From NCBI RefSeq assembly GCF_001545035.1, contig NZ_FCOJ02000051.1:1-53535 (forward strand): DNA of 53,535 bases. The letters are read 5' to 3'. Every line of letters begins with the position of its first letter. The stretch's first letter is position 1. The position numbers and the translations under genes are program-made. Positions 26,656 to 35,411 of this stretch are shown here, one piece after another. The notes below the pieces were generated by a model, which saw only the letters and a program-made list of their open reading frames with translations, searched no databases and had not been told where the DNA came from. This stretch comes from Caballeronia glebae. Lineage in GTDB: Bacteria > Pseudomonadota > Gammaproteobacteria > Burkholderiales > Burkholderiaceae.

Positions 26656-28194
26656 ATGGCAAACGAAGTCCCGCTGTTGCAGCTTGAGGGTGTGACGAAG
26701 ACGTTCCCGAACGGGCTGACCGCGCTTCGCGGAGTCAATCTGGAAGTGTCGCGCGGTACGGTGCACGGATTACTGGGCGCAAACGGCGCTGGCAAATCGA
26801 CGCTCATCAAGATTCTCTCCGGCTCGCTTGCAGCCACCGGCGGACGAATCGTCTGGAAGGGCGCCGCGGTCGAATATTCGAGTCCGAAAGCCGCGAACGA
26901 CATGGGCATTGCGACCATCCACCAGCACATTCCGCTCGTGCCGACGCTCTCAGTGCTCGAGAACGTATTCCTGGGCGAAGAGGGCCGGTGGCGACGAAAC
27001 ACGAAGATACGGCAGCGGTTCTCGGAATTGTGCGAGCGCGTCGGATACTGGCTCGAGCCGGACGGTCTGGTAAGCGATCTGTCCATCGGGCAGCGTCAGA
27101 TGGTCGCGATTTTGCAAGCGCTTGGCACGGGCGCCGAAATGATCGTGATGGACGAGCCGACAGCGTCCCTTGCCGCAAGTGAACGCGAGGTGGTGTATCG
27201 CATCGTGCGGCATCTTTCGAGAGTTGAGAAGAAGGCGATTGTATTTGTCTCGCATTTTCTCGATGAAGTGATCGCGCTCACGGACCGCGTGACGATTCTG
27301 AGAGATGGGCAGGCGGTGGTGGACGCGCAGACGCGTGATCTCGACGAATCGCGTATCGCTGAAGCCATCGTCGGCCGGCAGATCGTCGCGCTCGAACAGG
27401 CGACGTCGCGGCCCGTCGATGCGGCGGCCCCTGTGCTGCTGGAACTGAAGGGCCTCGCGTCTCGAGACAAGCTCGAGCCGATCTCCTTGAGCGTCAGGGC
27501 CGGCGAAGTCGTGGGCGTTGCCGGCCTCCTCGGCTCGGGTCGCAGCGAGCTGCTGCATGCGATTTTCGGCGCGGACCCGGACGCCACGGGAGAAGTACGC
27601 GTTGAAGGCCGGCTGCTCCGCCAGTCGACGGCGTCCGCAGTGAAGGCGGGGCTGGCGCTCGTGCCTGAGGACCGTATGGCGCAGGGTCTCGTGCCCGGCT
27701 TCGAAATTTGGCGCAACACGACGCTTCCCGCGCTCGATGGCGTATCGCGCGGAGGCTGGCTGCCGGACCGGATGCAAGAGCAGCAGCGAGGCGCAGAGGC
27801 CATCCGGCGCTTATCGATCAAGGCGAACTCGCCGGACATTCTCGTAACCGAACTGAGCGGTGGAAACGCGCAAAAAGTGACCATTGCGAAGTGGCTGTTC
27901 AGCGATGTAAAGGTGTTCCTGCTGGACGAGCCGACCGCCGGAATCGACATCGGTGCGAAGACCGACATTCTGTTGCTCGTGCGAGAACTGGCGGCCGCGG
28001 GAAAGGCGGTGATCGTCGTATCGTCGGAGTTCGAGGAAATCCTGGCGGTGAGCAGTCGGGTCCTGGTCATGCGTGATGGACGCTGCATCGCCGAGCGCCT
28101 GGGCCACGAAACCTCCGAGCACGAACTGATTCTGCTGTCAGGCGGCACGAGTGCAAACTCGGCGAGCACGCCACATGCAGCCGCGCAATCTTGA
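26656..28194 (+). CDS. Sugar ABC transporter ATP-binding protein (RbsA/XylG-like)
   Basis: A 512-residue tandem ATPase. The first domain has Walker A GANGAGKST, the signature variant LSIGQRQM and Walker B MIVMDEPTAS. The second has the degenerate Walker A GLLGSGRSELL usual in this group, LSGGNAQKV and VFLLDEPTAGIDIGAK. Start at the ATG at 26656, with AGGAGAG upstream. It powers import by the neighbouring permease and binding protein at the inner membrane. Confidence 0.93.
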   Translation: MANEVPLLQLEGVTKTFPNGLTALRGVNLEVSRGTVHGLLGANGAGKSTLIKILSGSLAATGGRIVWKGAAVEYSSPKAANDMGIATIHQHIPLVPTLSVLENVFLGEEGRWRRNTKIRQRFSELCERVGYWLEPDGLVSDLSIGQRQMVAILQALGTGAEMIVMDEPTASLAASEREVVYRIVRHLSRVEKKAIVFVSHFLDEVIALTDRVTILRDGQAVVDAQTRDLDESRIAEAIVGRQIVALEQATSRPVDAAAPVLLELKGLASRDKLEPISLSVRAGEVVGVAGLLGSGRSELLHAIFGADPDATGEVRVEGRLLRQSTASAVKAGLALVPEDRMAQGLVPGFEIWRNTTLPALDGVSRGGWLPDRMQEQQRGAEAIRRLSIKANSPDILVTELSGGNAQKVTIAKWLFSDVKVFLLDEPTAGIDIGAKTDILLLVRELAAAGKAVIVVSSEFEEILAVSSRVLVMRDGRCIAERLGHETSEHELILLSGGTSANSASTPHAAAQS

Positions 28195-28205
28195 AAGAGT
28201 GAGTA

Positions 28206-29447
28206 ATGATGAACCTGACGACTTCCACCCATTCCGGCCCGTCTCATGGCGGCAACGGTTCTTCGGGCGGCCCAACCGAGGGCGTGACCGCGACGACGCA
28301 GACACACGCGACGGACTGGCGGCGCTTACTCGGTCTGCGCGAAATGGGCGTCTACTATGCCCTCATCTTGCTGGTCCTGGTCATCTCTGGCGTCACGGTT
28401 TATACCGGCAGGCCCAGTTACCTCAGTGTGGCGAATATCTCCAACGTTCTTTATCAGGCGTCGCTGGTTGCGATCATCGCGGTTGCAATGACGGTGATTC
28501 TGATCACCGGCAACTTCGATCTTTCGGTCGCTTCGGTGGCGGCGCTTTCTGCCGCAGTGGTCGTCGGGCTCGCGGATACCGTCGGGTTCTGGCCGGCTGC
28601 GCTCATCGCGATGCTGGTCTCGGTTTTGGCCGGCCTGTTGAATGGCGCGATCGTCCAGTATCTCGGCATCAACGCGTTCATCGTGACGCTAGGCACTTTG
28701 ACCGCGATTCGCGGAGTGGTCCAGATCTATACCGATGGCCGCTCGTTATCCGTGGACACGCCCGACGCGTTGCAGGCGATGCGGCTCTTCGAATCTGGCC
28801 GACTGCCGATAGCCGTTCCGCTTATTGTCATCGGCGCGACGCTGCTGTTGGCCGGATGCTATTTCCTGGTTCGCGCGCGCCGTGAATCGCGCAATGTCCC
28901 GGTGACGTCGTTCGGCATGCTGGCAGCCGGAGTCTGCTGCCTCGCTCTCGTCGGGGCCGGCGGGATGTCGCTCGCCATGCCGAAGCCCGTCGTGTACATG
29001 GCTGTTTTCACGCTGATCGTCTGGTTCGTTCTGAGCATGACGAACGTCGGCCGGCGGGTGTACGCGGTAGGTGGCAATCCCGAGGCGGCCCGTTTATCGG
29101 GCATCAACGTGAAGCGGTACAAGATGGCAGGATTCATTCTCTGTAGCGCGGCGGCCGGCTTCGGCGGAATCCTATTCGGTAGCCGTCTTGGCGCAGTCAA
29201 TCCGACTGCGATGCAAGGCGCGGAATTGACTGTCATCGCTTCGGCGATTCTTGGCGGCACATCATTGTTTGGCGGCGCAGGCTCCGTCATCAAAACGCTT
29301 GCGGGCGCGCTGCTGCTCTTCACCCTGACAAACGGATTCAACATACTGAATCTGGGCGCGAACTATCAGGGCGTCATCGAAGGAACGGTGGTCGTGACGG
29401 CAGCGGCCATCTATACGGTCGGCGGTACGCGGCGTCGCAAGCGGTAA
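28206..29447 (+). CDS. Sugar ABC transporter permease (RbsC/XylH-like)
   Basis: A 413-residue inner-membrane permease, longer than ribose permeases (about 320) and closer to XylH-type proteins. Features include ITGNFDLSVASVAALSA, FIVTLGTLTAIRGVVQIYTDG, VYAVGGNPEAARLSGI (the ATPase-coupling loop) and ASAILGGTSLFGGAGSV. A segment around 200-280 adds extra hydrophobic stretches between the two halves. The N-terminus is a polar Ser/Thr/Gly-rich tail of about 35 residues. It follows the ATPase gene by 11 bp. Confidence 0.92.
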   Translation: MMNLTTSTHSGPSHGGNGSSGGPTEGVTATTQTHATDWRRLLGLREMGVYYALILLVLVISGVTVYTGRPSYLSVANISNVLYQASLVAIIAVAMTVILITGNFDLSVASVAALSAAVVVGLADTVGFWPAALIAMLVSVLAGLLNGAIVQYLGINAFIVTLGTLTAIRGVVQIYTDGRSLSVDTPDALQAMRLFESGRLPIAVPLIVIGATLLLAGCYFLVRARRESRNVPVTSFGMLAAGVCCLALVGAGGMSLAMPKPVVYMAVFTLIVWFVLSMTNVGRRVYAVGGNPEAARLSGINVKRYKMAGFILCSAAAGFGGILFGSRLGAVNPTAMQGAELTVIASAILGGTSLFGGAGSVIKTLAGALLLFTLTNGFNILNLGANYQGVIEGTVVVTAAAIYTVGGTRRRKR

Positions 29448-29450
29448 GCC

Positions 29451-29699
29451 GTGTCTGCACACGTTGCGGATTGCACGTTGCGTCCGGAGCCGTTGATGCT
29501 GACTGATCGTTTCATCGGTTCCGATGCGCTGACGGCTGCCGACCGGGAGATCATTTCGCAAGGGTTGACCGCGCTCTTGCGGGAACGGTCAGTGGCCTAC
29601 GAGATCGCAGTGGACGTCGCGCTTTCTCGCGGCCTCGCCCGACCGGACGTGCGCGATTTTGGCCTGCCCGACATCCTCCGTCTCAGCCGAATAATCTAG
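29451..29699 (+). CDS. Small hypothetical protein at the end of the importer operon
   Basis: An 82-residue acidic-helical protein starting at a GTG three bases after the permease stop (an internal ATG at 29496 is also possible). It has no signal peptide or membrane segment. The composition (GSDALTAADREIISQGLTALLRERS, then RPDVRDFGLPDILRLSRII) looks genuine and forms amphipathic helices. Tight spacing suggests co-transcription with the ABC genes. Function unknown. It could be a small regulator or enzyme accessory. Confidence 0.6.
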   Translation: MSAHVADCTLRPEPLMLTDRFIGSDALTAADREIISQGLTALLRERSVAYEIAVDVALSRGLARPDVRDFGLPDILRLSRII

Positions 29700-29752
29700 C
29701 AGAACCCATTGTTGAGCGCGTTTGTTGATAGAAGCGCTTGTGGAGAAGAAAG

Positions 29753-31078
29753 GTGACAAAGCAAAGCTCGATCCGGACGCTCTCGGCCGGCTCCATCGGC
29801 AACTTCGGCGAAATCTACGACTTCGCGGTGTTCGGATTCTCCGTTCCGATTCTGTCGGCTCACTTCTTCCCCGGCAGCGATCGCACCGCCGCGCTACTCA
29901 GTACGTTCGCCGTCTATGCGGTTGCATTCTTCGCACGGCCGCTCGGCGGACTGTTGTTCGGCGTCATGGCGGACAAGGTCGGCCGTGTGAAAGTCATGGC
30001 GATGACCGTCTGGTTGATGGCGCTCGGCACCGCCGTAATCGGGCTCTTGCCCACATATGCGAGCATCGGCATTGCAGCGCCCGCGCTGCTGGTCTTTTGC
30101 CGCGTTGCTCAAGGTCTCGCACTCGGTGGCGAGACGACGGGCACGACCAGCTTCATCCTCGAATCGGCGCCGGATGACCGTAGAGGCGGTTGGATCGGTC
30201 TGACCTTGATTTTCTCGCATCTGCCCAACGCGTTGGTGGCGGGACTCTTGATCGGCCTTCAGTTTGCCGCCGGTGCAAGCGCGTATGCCGATTGGGTCTG
30301 GCGCGTTCCATTTCTGGCGGGCGGGCTTATCGGCATCGTCGGGTTCTGGCTGAGGCGCAATCTCGACGAACCGGACGAATACAAACAGGCGACTAGCAGA
30401 ACCGATTCGAGGAATCCGCTGCGCACCGCAATCCGCACAGGCGGCCTCAGGGGCATGCTGAATGTGGCGATGATTCAGCCCATACAGACCGTCGGATCCT
30501 ACTTGCTGCTGGGATTCATGTACACGTTCCTGGTTCGGGTGGCGAAGCTCGACCCGACATCGGCGCTCATCACGAACGCGGCGGCCATCGTCGTACTGTC
30601 GTTCATGATTCCGCTCGGCGGCGTATTAAGCGACCGGCTCGGGCGCAAGCCCGTCCTGTCCTTCGGCGCTGCCTGGCTCGCGTTCGCGGCGTATCCCGGC
30701 GTGTATCTCGCGGCAACCGGAACGATTGCCGGCGCGCTTGCCGGTCAACTGCTGCTCGCCGTGGGAGTCGGGCTGTATGGAGGCGCCTGCTTTGTTGCCG
30801 CGCCGGAGTTCTTTCCGACTGCCTTTCGAGCCACCGGGCACGCGATCTCCTACCAGGCCGCGGTGGCAATCTTCGGCGGGACGACGCCATTCATCGCGAC
30901 ACTTCTCGTTCAGGCGTCCGGCTCACCGCTCGCGCCCGCTTATTACGTGGCATTGGTTGCAGTCGTTTGTCTCGTCCTCGTGCAGTTCGTGCCGGAAACG
31001 AGAGGCGTGAGTTTGCGTACATCTGGCAGTGCAACGCCGAACGAGGGCGCTTCGCGCGTCGCACATGAACTGAGATAA
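29753..31078 (+). CDS. MHS-type MFS transporter
   Basis: A 441-residue inner-membrane carrier. The GTG at 29753 is preferred over an upstream TTG because GGAGAAGAAAG directly precedes it. Motifs include GNFGEIYDFAVFGF in TM1, the loop 2-3 signature GVMADKVGR, the GGETTGTTSFILESAP motif of the metabolite:H+ symporter group, and DRLGRK in the second half. It follows the sugar-importer operon and probably moves an organic acid related to the pathway. Its 3' end overlaps the tail of a broken amidohydrolase gene on the other strand. Confidence 0.88.
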   Translation: MTKQSSIRTLSAGSIGNFGEIYDFAVFGFSVPILSAHFFPGSDRTAALLSTFAVYAVAFFARPLGGLLFGVMADKVGRVKVMAMTVWLMALGTAVIGLLPTYASIGIAAPALLVFCRVAQGLALGGETTGTTSFILESAPDDRRGGWIGLTLIFSHLPNALVAGLLIGLQFAAGASAYADWVWRVPFLAGGLIGIVGFWLRRNLDEPDEYKQATSRTDSRNPLRTAIRTGGLRGMLNVAMIQPIQTVGSYLLLGFMYTFLVRVAKLDPTSALITNAAAIVVLSFMIPLGGVLSDRLGRKPVLSFGAAWLAFAAYPGVYLAATGTIAGALAGQLLLAVGVGLYGGACFVAAPEFFPTAFRATGHAISYQAAVAIFGGTTPFIATLLVQASGSPLAPAYYVALVAVVCLVLVQFVPETRGVSLRTSGSATPNEGASRVAHELR

Positions 31079-31079
31079 G

Positions 31080-31654
31080 GCCAGGCCGGTTGATCCAGGC
31101 GATAAGTCTTGATGGCGTTCTCGCGAAAGATCTTGCGCCGGTCAGCGTGCAACAGGTGCTGCGTGGCGCGGTCGACGATATCGACCCATTGCCCGTAGCT
31201 TGCCGCGAGTTCCAGCACAGGCCAGTCGCCGCCGAAATGCCCGATCCACGCCGAAGCGGTCGATCGTGTGATCAATGAGCGGCGGCACCTGGTCTTCGCT
31301 CCATGTCGCATGATCGGCCTGCGTTAATGAGCCTGAGAGTTTGCAGGTTACGTTGGGCAGCGACGATAGCTCGCTCATGGACTCGTGCCATGAGCCGAGC
31401 CAATTCTCCCTGTCCTCGGGCTTGCCCATTTGGTCTGGCACGAACGACACCGAGGGGCATCTGCTCACCATCTCGATCGTATGTTCGGACTGGTGCGGGT
31501 CAATGCATATGTCGAAGGAAAGATTGTATTTCGGCAATAGGCTGACGGCTTCCAGAAAGTCGCGCTGCAAGATGACCGCCGAGTCGGGCATGTTCTGAAT
31601 AAGACGCAGTATCCCGCGAACCGCGCGCAGGCGCGACAGACGCGGTATTTTCAA
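31080..31654 (-). pseudogene. Amidohydrolase (lactonase-type) remnant
   Basis: The C-terminal two-thirds of an amidohydrolase_2 protein of the fuconolactonase/rhamnonolactonase type is present in two frames. Frame one (from 31654) reads VRGILRLIQ, LSFDICIDPHQ and NVTCKLSGSLTQADHATW up to DRFGVDRA. After a shift near 31237 the second frame gives FGGDWPVLELAASYGQW and RENAIKTYRL. The first roughly 90 residues, including the metal-binding HxH, are missing. It is therefore both truncated and frameshifted. It may once have supplied a lactonase for the adjacent sugar-acid operon, a job the SMP-30 protein may now do. Confidence 0.8.
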
Positions 31655-31669
31655 GGGAGTCGCCTGTAT

Positions 31670-32227
31670 CTAGTTCTTGGCGAATTCGATTCGCACGATG
31701 CCGCTGCCGATCGCCTGGGCCAGGCCAGCGGGGTCGTCCACGAGGCCGAGGCGTGTGTACGAGTAGGACGAGTTGAAAGTCAGGTAGAAGACGACCAGGG
31801 TCCTCGACCCGTACAGCATGAGATCGCCGTTGCGTATCGTGCCGGGCCGGTTGGCGTTCGTGGGCAGAGATTTTGGCAGCTCGGCGTGCTTCTCGTTGCT
31901 GTTGAGGTCGGCCATGTCGATCGAGAGCGGCAGCATCGCCGCGAACGCGCGGGCGGCTTCGGTATCGGCCAGGGTGATGGCGAAGCGGTGTTCGCCGATG
32001 TTCATCCACATCCGAGATTTCTCCGGTTGGGCAGTGGCTGGGGAACTGGCGGCGATGACGGTGGTGGGCGAGCCTGACGCGCCAGGCTGGGCCGCGTCAC
32101 ATGCTCCGAGCACGAGCAGGCCGCAAAGTACGCCAAGCCCCCGCACAGCCCGCCGGCCATGCGCATGGCGGTTCTTTACGGCCGGCAGGCGTTGGCTATT
32201 GCGAACGACGCCGAGGCTCGTGGTCAT
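31670..32227 (-). CDS. Lipoprotein with a cyclophilin-like domain
   Basis: A 185-residue protein. AGAGGAAG lies upstream of the ATG. A basic N-region (KNRHAHGRRAVRG) leads to a hydrophobic stretch and a lipobox LGAC, with Cys about 43, so it is probably an anchored lipoprotein. A short Ala/Ser/Pro linker precedes a globular domain with MWMNIGEHRFAITLAD, ARAFAAMLPLSIDM, GDLMLYGSRTLVVFY and SYSYTRLGLVDDP. This is the pattern of the small bacterial cyclophilin-like fold (Cyclophil_like). Ligand unknown. It is the only apparently intact gene in a decayed patch. Confidence 0.75.
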   Translation of the reverse strand: MTTSLGVVRNSQRLPAVKNRHAHGRRAVRGLGVLCGLLVLGACDAAQPGASGSPTTVIAASSPATAQPEKSRMWMNIGEHRFAITLADTEAARAFAAMLPLSIDMADLNSNEKHAELPKSLPTNANRPGTIRNGDLMLYGSRTLVVFYLTFNSSYSYTRLGLVDDPAGLAQAIGSGIVRIEFAKN

Positions 32228-32253
32228 GGCTTCCTCTTAGTGTGATACGCGGC

Positions 32254-32495
32254 TCACGCCGCCTGCCGGACTTGCGAACGGAAGGTGATGAAGGCGAGAA
32301 AATCCGCAAACAGCAGCGCCGCAGCACTTGCCATGAAGGTGCTTGTAGCCTGTCGACTCGAACAGCAGGCCACCCATGGCCGAACCCAGTGCGATGGCCA
32401 ACTGGGATGCCAGCGCCTTAAGAAAAGTGCGCCGGTGGCGAAGCCAGCCTAGCTCACCCACGGTTTTCGCGATCGCTGATGTTCTGCGTGCTCAT
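32254..32495 (-). pseudogene. MFS transporter remnant with large internal deletion
   Basis: At 32495 an ATG with AAAGG upstream starts MSTQNISDRE, which stops almost at once. About 45 bases later the C-terminal MFS segment ASQLAIALGSAMGGLLFESTGY appears. After a frame change it continues as TFMASAAALLFADFLAFITFRSQVRQAA to a TGA at 32254. The last part parallels the C-terminus of the intact carrier at 37281-38492 (QLAITLGATLGGLLFDSSGY). Nearly all twelve helices are gone. Confidence 0.7.
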
Positions 32496-32659
32496 GTTCG
32501 ATACCTTTCAAGTTAGAGAATTCGTTACTAAAGCTTGGCGGGGCAGCGGTCGCGATGGTCATCGACATTGACTTTTCATGCCATGAGTGTTGGCGCACGG
32601 AAAATGCTTAGAGGGCCATAAGACTAGCTATTCCGTAATACATGGGAGGCTGCATCATG

Positions 32660-32840
32660 GGCGGATCACCCGCAGCGAGCATGTCCTTCAGACCACTTTG
32701 CTGCCCAAGCTCACTCCGTTACTGCTCGAATACCCTCGACATAAGGTCTAGTTCGACATTAACGACGGATTCGGGACATCGTGGCCGACCGCTTCGACCC
32801 GGACGTGCGTCTGGGCGACACCATCGACACTAATTTCGAT
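32660..32840 (+). pseudogene. LysR regulator fragment
   Basis: On the plus strand bases from about 32660 read RITRSEHVLQTTLLPKLTP, then LLLEYP, an in-frame TAG near 32746, FDINDGF, and after a frame change DIVADRFDPDVRLGDTIDT. This is the central part of a LysR effector-binding domain. The helix-turn-helix and the C-terminus are missing. It runs directly into the minus-strand cupin remnant. Confidence 0.7.
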
Positions 32841-32844
32841 ACGC

Positions 32845-33059
32845 GGCTCGCCCTCGCATTGCGTCCACCCGCATCCGGCTGTCACCAAGAGCGTCTGACC
32901 GAGCGGGTGCGTATGCCACGCGGTACGCGCGCCGGGCTCGGAGGTCACACTCGCGCACGACACGTGTGGAGCGTTGAGCGGATCGATCCGCACAGTACCT
33001 GTGAACCATTCCTCCGGTCCTTTGATCGACGGCTCTGAGCCAGCGCGTTTAAGTTGCAT
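32845..33059 (-). pseudogene. Truncated single-domain cupin
   Basis: From an ATG at 33059 the frame gives a good cupin N-terminus: SIKGPEEWFTGTVRIDPL, then GARTAWHTHPLGQTLLVTAGCGW with the H-x-H metal ligands. The expected second half (PGD and the late histidine motif) is replaced by sequence antisense to the LysR fragment. The open frame continues to 32748 but is no longer cupin-like. Proteins of this type are often small quercetin-dioxygenase-like cupins of about 130 residues. Confidence 0.7.
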
Positions 33060-33216
33060 ATTTTTCTTCCAAAAAAGAGGTCCGCGTACCCCTTCGATGG
33101 GACGCCCGGCCGACGGCTTGCGGGCTGCGCCGGTGCGGAGCTAGACACCGCCGGTAGCGTGCAACGCAAGAAACAACAGATCGCGGCGATCGGTCGTCTA
33201 GCGCTGCGCGACGCAC

Positions 33217-33834
33217 TCACGCGATTCCCATCAGGATTTTGTCGAGCGTAATTGGATAATCGCGCACGCGTACACCGGTAGCGTTGTAAAGCGCATTGGC
33301 GATCGCTGCGCCCACGCCGCAGATGCCGAGCTCGCCCACGCCTTTCGCCTTCATCGAGGAGGTCGGGTCTGCTTCGTCAAGAAACACCACTTCCTGATGC
33401 GGAATGTCGGCATGGACAGGCACCTCATAAGCAGCCAAATCGTGATTGATGAACATGCCGTAGCGCTTGTCGACCACGAGGTCTTCCATGAGCGCTGCGC
33501 CTACGCCCATCGTCATCGCACCGATAACCTGACTTCTGGCGGCCTTAGGATTAAGGATTCTGCCCGCTGCGCAGACGGCGAGCATGCGACGCACGCGGAT
33601 CTCGGCAGTCGCCGCGTCGACGCCGACTTCGACGAAGTGCGCACCGAAAGTCGATTGTTGATAGCGCTTTGCCAGATCGCCGTATTCCATGGTGTCTTCG
33701 ACGACGATTTCGCCGGAAGATGCTGCTTCGGCAAGCCGCACATTGCGCCCGCCCGAGCGTACGCGCTCATCCGCAAAAACGACATCCGTACCGTGCATTT
33801 CAAGCTTGTTGGCCACTGCATTACGTAGCTTCAT
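33217..33834 (-). CDS. Molybdopterin-binding subunit, C-terminal part (split gene)
   Basis: This frame starts at an ATG overlapping the stop of the preceding frame (TGATG at 33836-33832). It encodes the last 205 residues of a xanthine-dehydrogenase-family large subunit: MKLRNAVANKL, the cofactor-contacting GAHFVEVGVDAATAEIRV, and KAKGVGELGICGVGAAIANA with the catalytic glutamate. Joined to the upstream frame the length is about 731 residues, as expected for PaoC/YagR. Inserting one base in the expected Cys codon would restore one frame. It may be a pseudogene fragment, a sequencing error or a translationally coupled second polypeptide. Confidence 0.8.
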   Translation of the reverse strand: MKLRNAVANKLEMHGTDVVFADERVRSGGRNVRLAEAASSGEIVVEDTMEYGDLAKRYQQSTFGAHFVEVGVDAATAEIRVRRMLAVCAAGRILNPKAARSQVIGAMTMGVGAALMEDLVVDKRYGMFINHDLAAYEVPVHADIPHQEVVFLDEADPTSSMKAKGVGELGICGVGAAIANALYNATGVRVRDYPITLDKILMGIA

Positions 33835-35411
33835 CAGGCAGCATAAACGCCGGCGGTTGAGCTGTTTCCACCCCACTGGCCACCCGAGCCGGAGGAAACG
33901 GGAAACGTCGAGTCGCCGAGACGTACAGAAATCTTGTCGAGTGGTAGACCCATCATCTCGGCTGCGGTCTGCGCAATGATGGTGTATGTCCCTGTGCCGA
34001 TGTCGGTCATGTCGGTCTCGACCGTCACGAACCCTCGCCGATCCAGCCTCACTCGTGCACCCGACTTCATCGAAATATTGTTTCTGAACGCCGAGGCGGT
34101 GCCCATGCCGACCAGCCAGCGGCCGTCGCGTACTTGCCCTGGACGGGCGTTACGCTTCTGCCAGCCAAACTTTTTGGCCCCCACGCGGAAGCACTCGATG
34201 AGCTGACGCTGCGAGAAGGGCCGTTCGGGCTGTTCCGGATCGACCTGGGTGTCGTTGATTCTGCGGAACTCAATCGGGTCGATCTTAAGTTGTTCCGCCA
34301 TCTCGTCCATTGCGACTTCAAGGGCCATCATGCCCGGCGCTTCGCCAGGCGCACGCATCGCGTTACCCTCGGGCAAATGCAAAGTAGCAAGACGCATTGC
34401 CGTCATGCGGTTCGCGCCCGCATAAATGAGGCGCGTCTGACCGACGGCGGTCTCGGGTTGCCCATTTGGCTGGTCACCGGACCAGCTTTCATGCGCGATG
34501 GCCGTGATTTTTCCGTTCGCGTCTGCGCCGATGCGGATGCGCTGGATGGTCGCCGGTCGATGCGTCGTGTTGTTAAACATGAGCGGGCGCGTGAGCGCGA
34601 CCTTCACAGCACGGCCCGCGGCTTTTGCGCCAAGCGCGGCCAACAGCGCGTCGCTGCGCACGAAGAGCTTGCCGCCAAATCCTCCGCCAATGTAAGGCGA
34701 AATCAAGCGCACGTTCTCGCGGGGAATGCCAAGCGTCTTGGCGACGTCGCCTGCTCCCCATGCAATCATCTGGTTTGAAGTCCACAGCGTCAGTTTGTCG
34801 CCGGTCCATGCCGCGATAGACGCGTGCGGTTCCATCATTGCGTGGCTTTGATCGGGCGTGGTGTACGTCGCATCAAGGCGCATTGGAGCCAGGGAGAATG
34901 CGCCATCGAAATCACCCGTGCGCGTCGCCGGTTCGCCCCAGTAACCGCTCCCCGCCATGCCGGCCGTGTCTTTCGCTGCGGCAAGGTCGTAGCTTCCGTC
35001 CTCGGCGACATAGTCGATACGAATCTTCTGCGCCGCGTCGCGCGCCTGTTCAAAAGTGTTGGCCACGACCAGCGCCACGGCCTGGTGATAGTGGTCAATT
35101 TGCGGGCCGCCCAACAGCTTGACCGTATTGAAGTCGCCCTTCGTCAAATTACCGGCACTTCCGGCCGTGACGATCGCAACCACTCCTGGTGCCGCCTTCG
35201 CGGCCGTGAGATTCATCGACGTGATGCGTCCGCGCGCGATTGCGGCACCCACAACAAAGCCATAGGCAGGATCGCGGGTCGAGTCGTGCCATTCGTATGC
35301 ATAGGTCGCGGTGCCTGTCACTTTGTGACGTCCGTCGATGCGGTCCGTCGCATGACCGATGTGTTTTAGGCGGTCGATCGGATTCTTGGTGGCGGGGGTA
35401 TCGAACTTCAT
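33834..35411 (-). CDS. Molybdopterin-binding subunit, N-terminal part (PaoC/YagR-like)
   Basis: 525 residues of the large molybdenum-cofactor subunit of an aldehyde-oxidase-type enzyme. It starts with RIDGRHKVTGTATYAYEW and includes the substrate-channel region MMEPHASIAAW, SPYIGGGFGGK, RAPGEAPGMMALE and ending GSGGQWGGNSSTAGVYAA before TGA. The catalytic glutamate is not in this piece. It lies in the downstream frame. The start ATG overlaps the end of the FAD-subunit gene by four bases. Without the C-terminal part the enzyme should be inactive. Confidence 0.85.
   Translation of the reverse strand: MKFDTPATKNPIDRLKHIGHATDRIDGRHKVTGTATYAYEWHDSTRDPAYGFVVGAAIARGRITSMNLTAAKAAPGVVAIVTAGSAGNLTKGDFNTVKLLGGPQIDHYHQAVALVVANTFEQARDAAQKIRIDYVAEDGSYDLAAAKDTAGMAGSGYWGEPATRTGDFDGAFSLAPMRLDATYTTPDQSHAMMEPHASIAAWTGDKLTLWTSNQMIAWGAGDVAKTLGIPRENVRLISPYIGGGFGGKLFVRSDALLAALGAKAAGRAVKVALTRPLMFNNTTHRPATIQRIRIGADANGKITAIAHESWSGDQPNGQPETAVGQTRLIYAGANRMTAMRLATLHLPEGNAMRAPGEAPGMMALEVAMDEMAEQLKIDPIEFRRINDTQVDPEQPERPFSQRQLIECFRVGAKKFGWQKRNARPGQVRDGRWLVGMGTASAFRNNISMKSGARVRLDRRGFVTVETDMTDIGTGTYTIIAQTAAEMMGLPLDKISVRLGDSTFPVSSGSGGQWGGNSSTAGVYAA

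Noticed and set aside
27096..28307. 403-codon minus-strand frame over the ABC ATPase gene
   Set aside because: Ser/Arg-rich antisense of a gene with intact Walker motifs. Long antisense frames are expected at this GC content.
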